Source: Thermoplasmata archaeon
GTDB lineage: Archaea > Thermoplasmatota > Thermoplasmata > Thermoplasmatales > Thermoplasmataceae
Length of the DNA stretch: 6,131 nt
Reading direction: 5' to 3'
Assembly: GCA_021804185.1 (NCBI GenBank)
Contig: JAJZKL010000082.1
Span: forward strand, 1 to 6,131
A program made the translations under genes and the position numbers. Numbering within the stretch: the first letter of the stretch is position 1; every line of letters starts with the position of its first letter. Positions 5,680-6,131 of this stretch are shown here, one piece after another. The notes under the pieces are model-generated. The model saw nothing but the letters and a program-made list of their open reading frames with translations. It did not search any database and had not been told where the DNA came from.

Positions 5680-6047
5680 CTGCTAGGCTGGTTTCTTGGC
5701 TCTATTATCCATTCCTGCCCCCACCTCTTGAGGTCTTCAAGGGAATATTTCAGGGATTTTCCCTTATCAGTGAGGCTGTACCGGACCCGGAACGGTCTTG
5801 TGCTTTCAACCTCTCTCGTAACTATTGAATGTGCCTCAAGATATTTCAGAGTCGATGAGAGTGTCTTTGAGTTGAGTCCATCTATATTCTTAAGGAGGTC
5901 ATTGAATCCCATGGGCCCGTCATTAAGATATCTTATAACGATAAGCCTCCATTCCCCTCCTATCTCCTTGATTGCCTCCACTATGGGACAGCTCTCCCTC
6001 CGCGGTGAAGTCTCTTCTTCAAGTTCAGTAGATTTCCTTAACGTCAT
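5676..6047 (-). CDS. HxlR-family winged-helix transcriptional regulator
   Basis: A 123-residue DNA-binding protein. The family core is plain: CPIVEAIKEIGGEWRLIVIR (residues 20-39) carries the conserved HxlR cysteine (Cys20) and the GG-W helix, followed by FNDLLKNIDGLNSKTLSSTL (48-67), where the recognition helix starts, and the EVESTRPFRVRYSLTDKGKS wing region (79-98). HxlR proteins act as dimers on nearby promoters, and some sense redox state or electrophiles through this cysteine; that function here is inference. Length is typical. The ATG at 6047 follows no Shine-Dalgarno and sits a few bases after the start predicted from an upstream TATA box, so translation is probably leaderless. The MFS gene follows on the same strand, making it the best candidate target and operon partner. 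Two palindromes in its promoter suggest autoregulation. Confidence 0.92.
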   Translation of the reverse strand: MTLRKSTELEEETSPRRESCPIVEAIKEIGGEWRLIVIRYLNDGPMGFNDLLKNIDGLNSKTLSSTLKYLEAHSIVTREVESTRPFRVRYSLTDKGKSLKYSLEDLKRWGQEWIIEPRNQPSR

Positions 6048-6073
6048 CTTATGTAAAGTAAGTTACAAAGATT

Positions 6074-6085
6074 ATTTAAATATAA
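6074..6085 (-). promoter_or_regulatory. TATA box of the HxlR-MFS operon
   Basis: The minus strand reads TTATATTTAAAT, with two overlapping TATA-like registers. Transcription would start around 6050-6056, only 3 to 9 bases before the HxlR ATG, in line with a leaderless transcript. Confidence 0.55.
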
Positions 6086-6094
6086 CTGTTATAT
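6080..6094. promoter_or_regulatory. Palindrome overlapping the HxlR TATA box, candidate operator
   Basis: ATATAAC and GTTATAT form perfect 7-bp arms around one base (6087). The left arm overlaps the TATA box, so a bound dimer would block the transcription factors. HxlR proteins bind inverted repeats near their own promoters, which makes this a candidate autoregulatory site. Confidence 0.45.
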
Positions 6095-6107
6095 CGGAAA
6101 TACAAAT

Positions 6108-6125
6108 TCAATTAGATATAATTGA
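6108..6125. promoter_or_regulatory. Second palindrome upstream of the HxlR promoter
   Basis: TCAATTA and TAATTGA form perfect 7-bp arms around GATA. Its centre is about 29-30 bases, near three helical turns, from the centre of the palindrome at 6080-6094, so both would face the same side of the DNA. It could be a second regulator site, or part of a promoter for a gene beyond the right edge. Confidence 0.35.
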
Positions 6126-6131
6126 GTAATC

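Noticed and set aside
5647..6129. Open frame of 160 codons on the plus strand
   Set aside because: It lies antisense to the HxlR gene, whose protein matches its family along its whole length. The plus-strand product has no recognisable features.
1..6131. CRISPR array, tRNA, rRNA or insertion sequence
   Set aside because: No regularly spaced repeats, cloverleaf-like segments, rRNA-like stretches, transposase motifs or terminal inverted repeats were found by reading.

Overview
The window looks like an archaeal chromosome segment, most likely from a Thermoplasmatales-type acidophile or a close relative. This is an inference. It rests on heavy use of AGA/AGG for arginine and ATA for isoleucine, TATA-like boxes about 25 bases before start codons, little or no leader before several genes, matches to the archaeal anti-Shine-Dalgarno end, and the families present (HSL-type esterase, APC permease, Lrp-like and HxlR regulators). 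Base composition is moderately AT-rich. No rRNA, tRNA, CRISPR array, transposase or phage gene is visible.

Layout. Positions 24-512 (+) encode a small flavin reductase of the FMN-binding split-barrel family. After a gap with two abutting palindromes comes a hormone-sensitive-lipase-type esterase (634-1572, +) with a complete catalytic triad and a TTG start. It overlaps tail to tail by 9 bp with a large APC-superfamily permease on the minus strand (stop at 1564; start uncertain among 3030, 3117 and 3147). Next is a small, very cysteine-rich zinc-ribbon-like ORF (3266-3469, -), then a divergent gene for an Lrp/AsnC-like regulator that appears internally duplicated (3521-4450, +). Two bases after that gene's stop lies the stop of an MFS transporter (4453-5586, -). 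Directly upstream of the transporter, on the same strand, is an HxlR-family regulator (5676-6047, -), so these two probably form an operon. The right edge holds the HxlR promoter, with two palindromes that could be operators.

How it may work together. The content is that of a small-molecule uptake and turnover neighbourhood: a flavin-recycling reductase that would normally serve a two-component monooxygenase (not in view), a carboxylesterase, two transporters and two transcription factors. HxlR plus MFS is the clearest unit. The Lrp-like regulator could control the permease or the mini-protein, but nothing in the sequence proves a target. I see no strong sign of a wholly new multi-gene system. 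The most unusual signals are the HTH-sensor-HTH-sensor layout of the regulator, the Cys-rich mini-protein that shares one central TATA-like element with it, and the unusual translation starts. Three genes use TTG. In two of these, a strong AGGAGG lies 23-24 bases upstream, too far for normal use, and the transporter frame continues open and protein-like upstream without any ATG, GTG or TTG.
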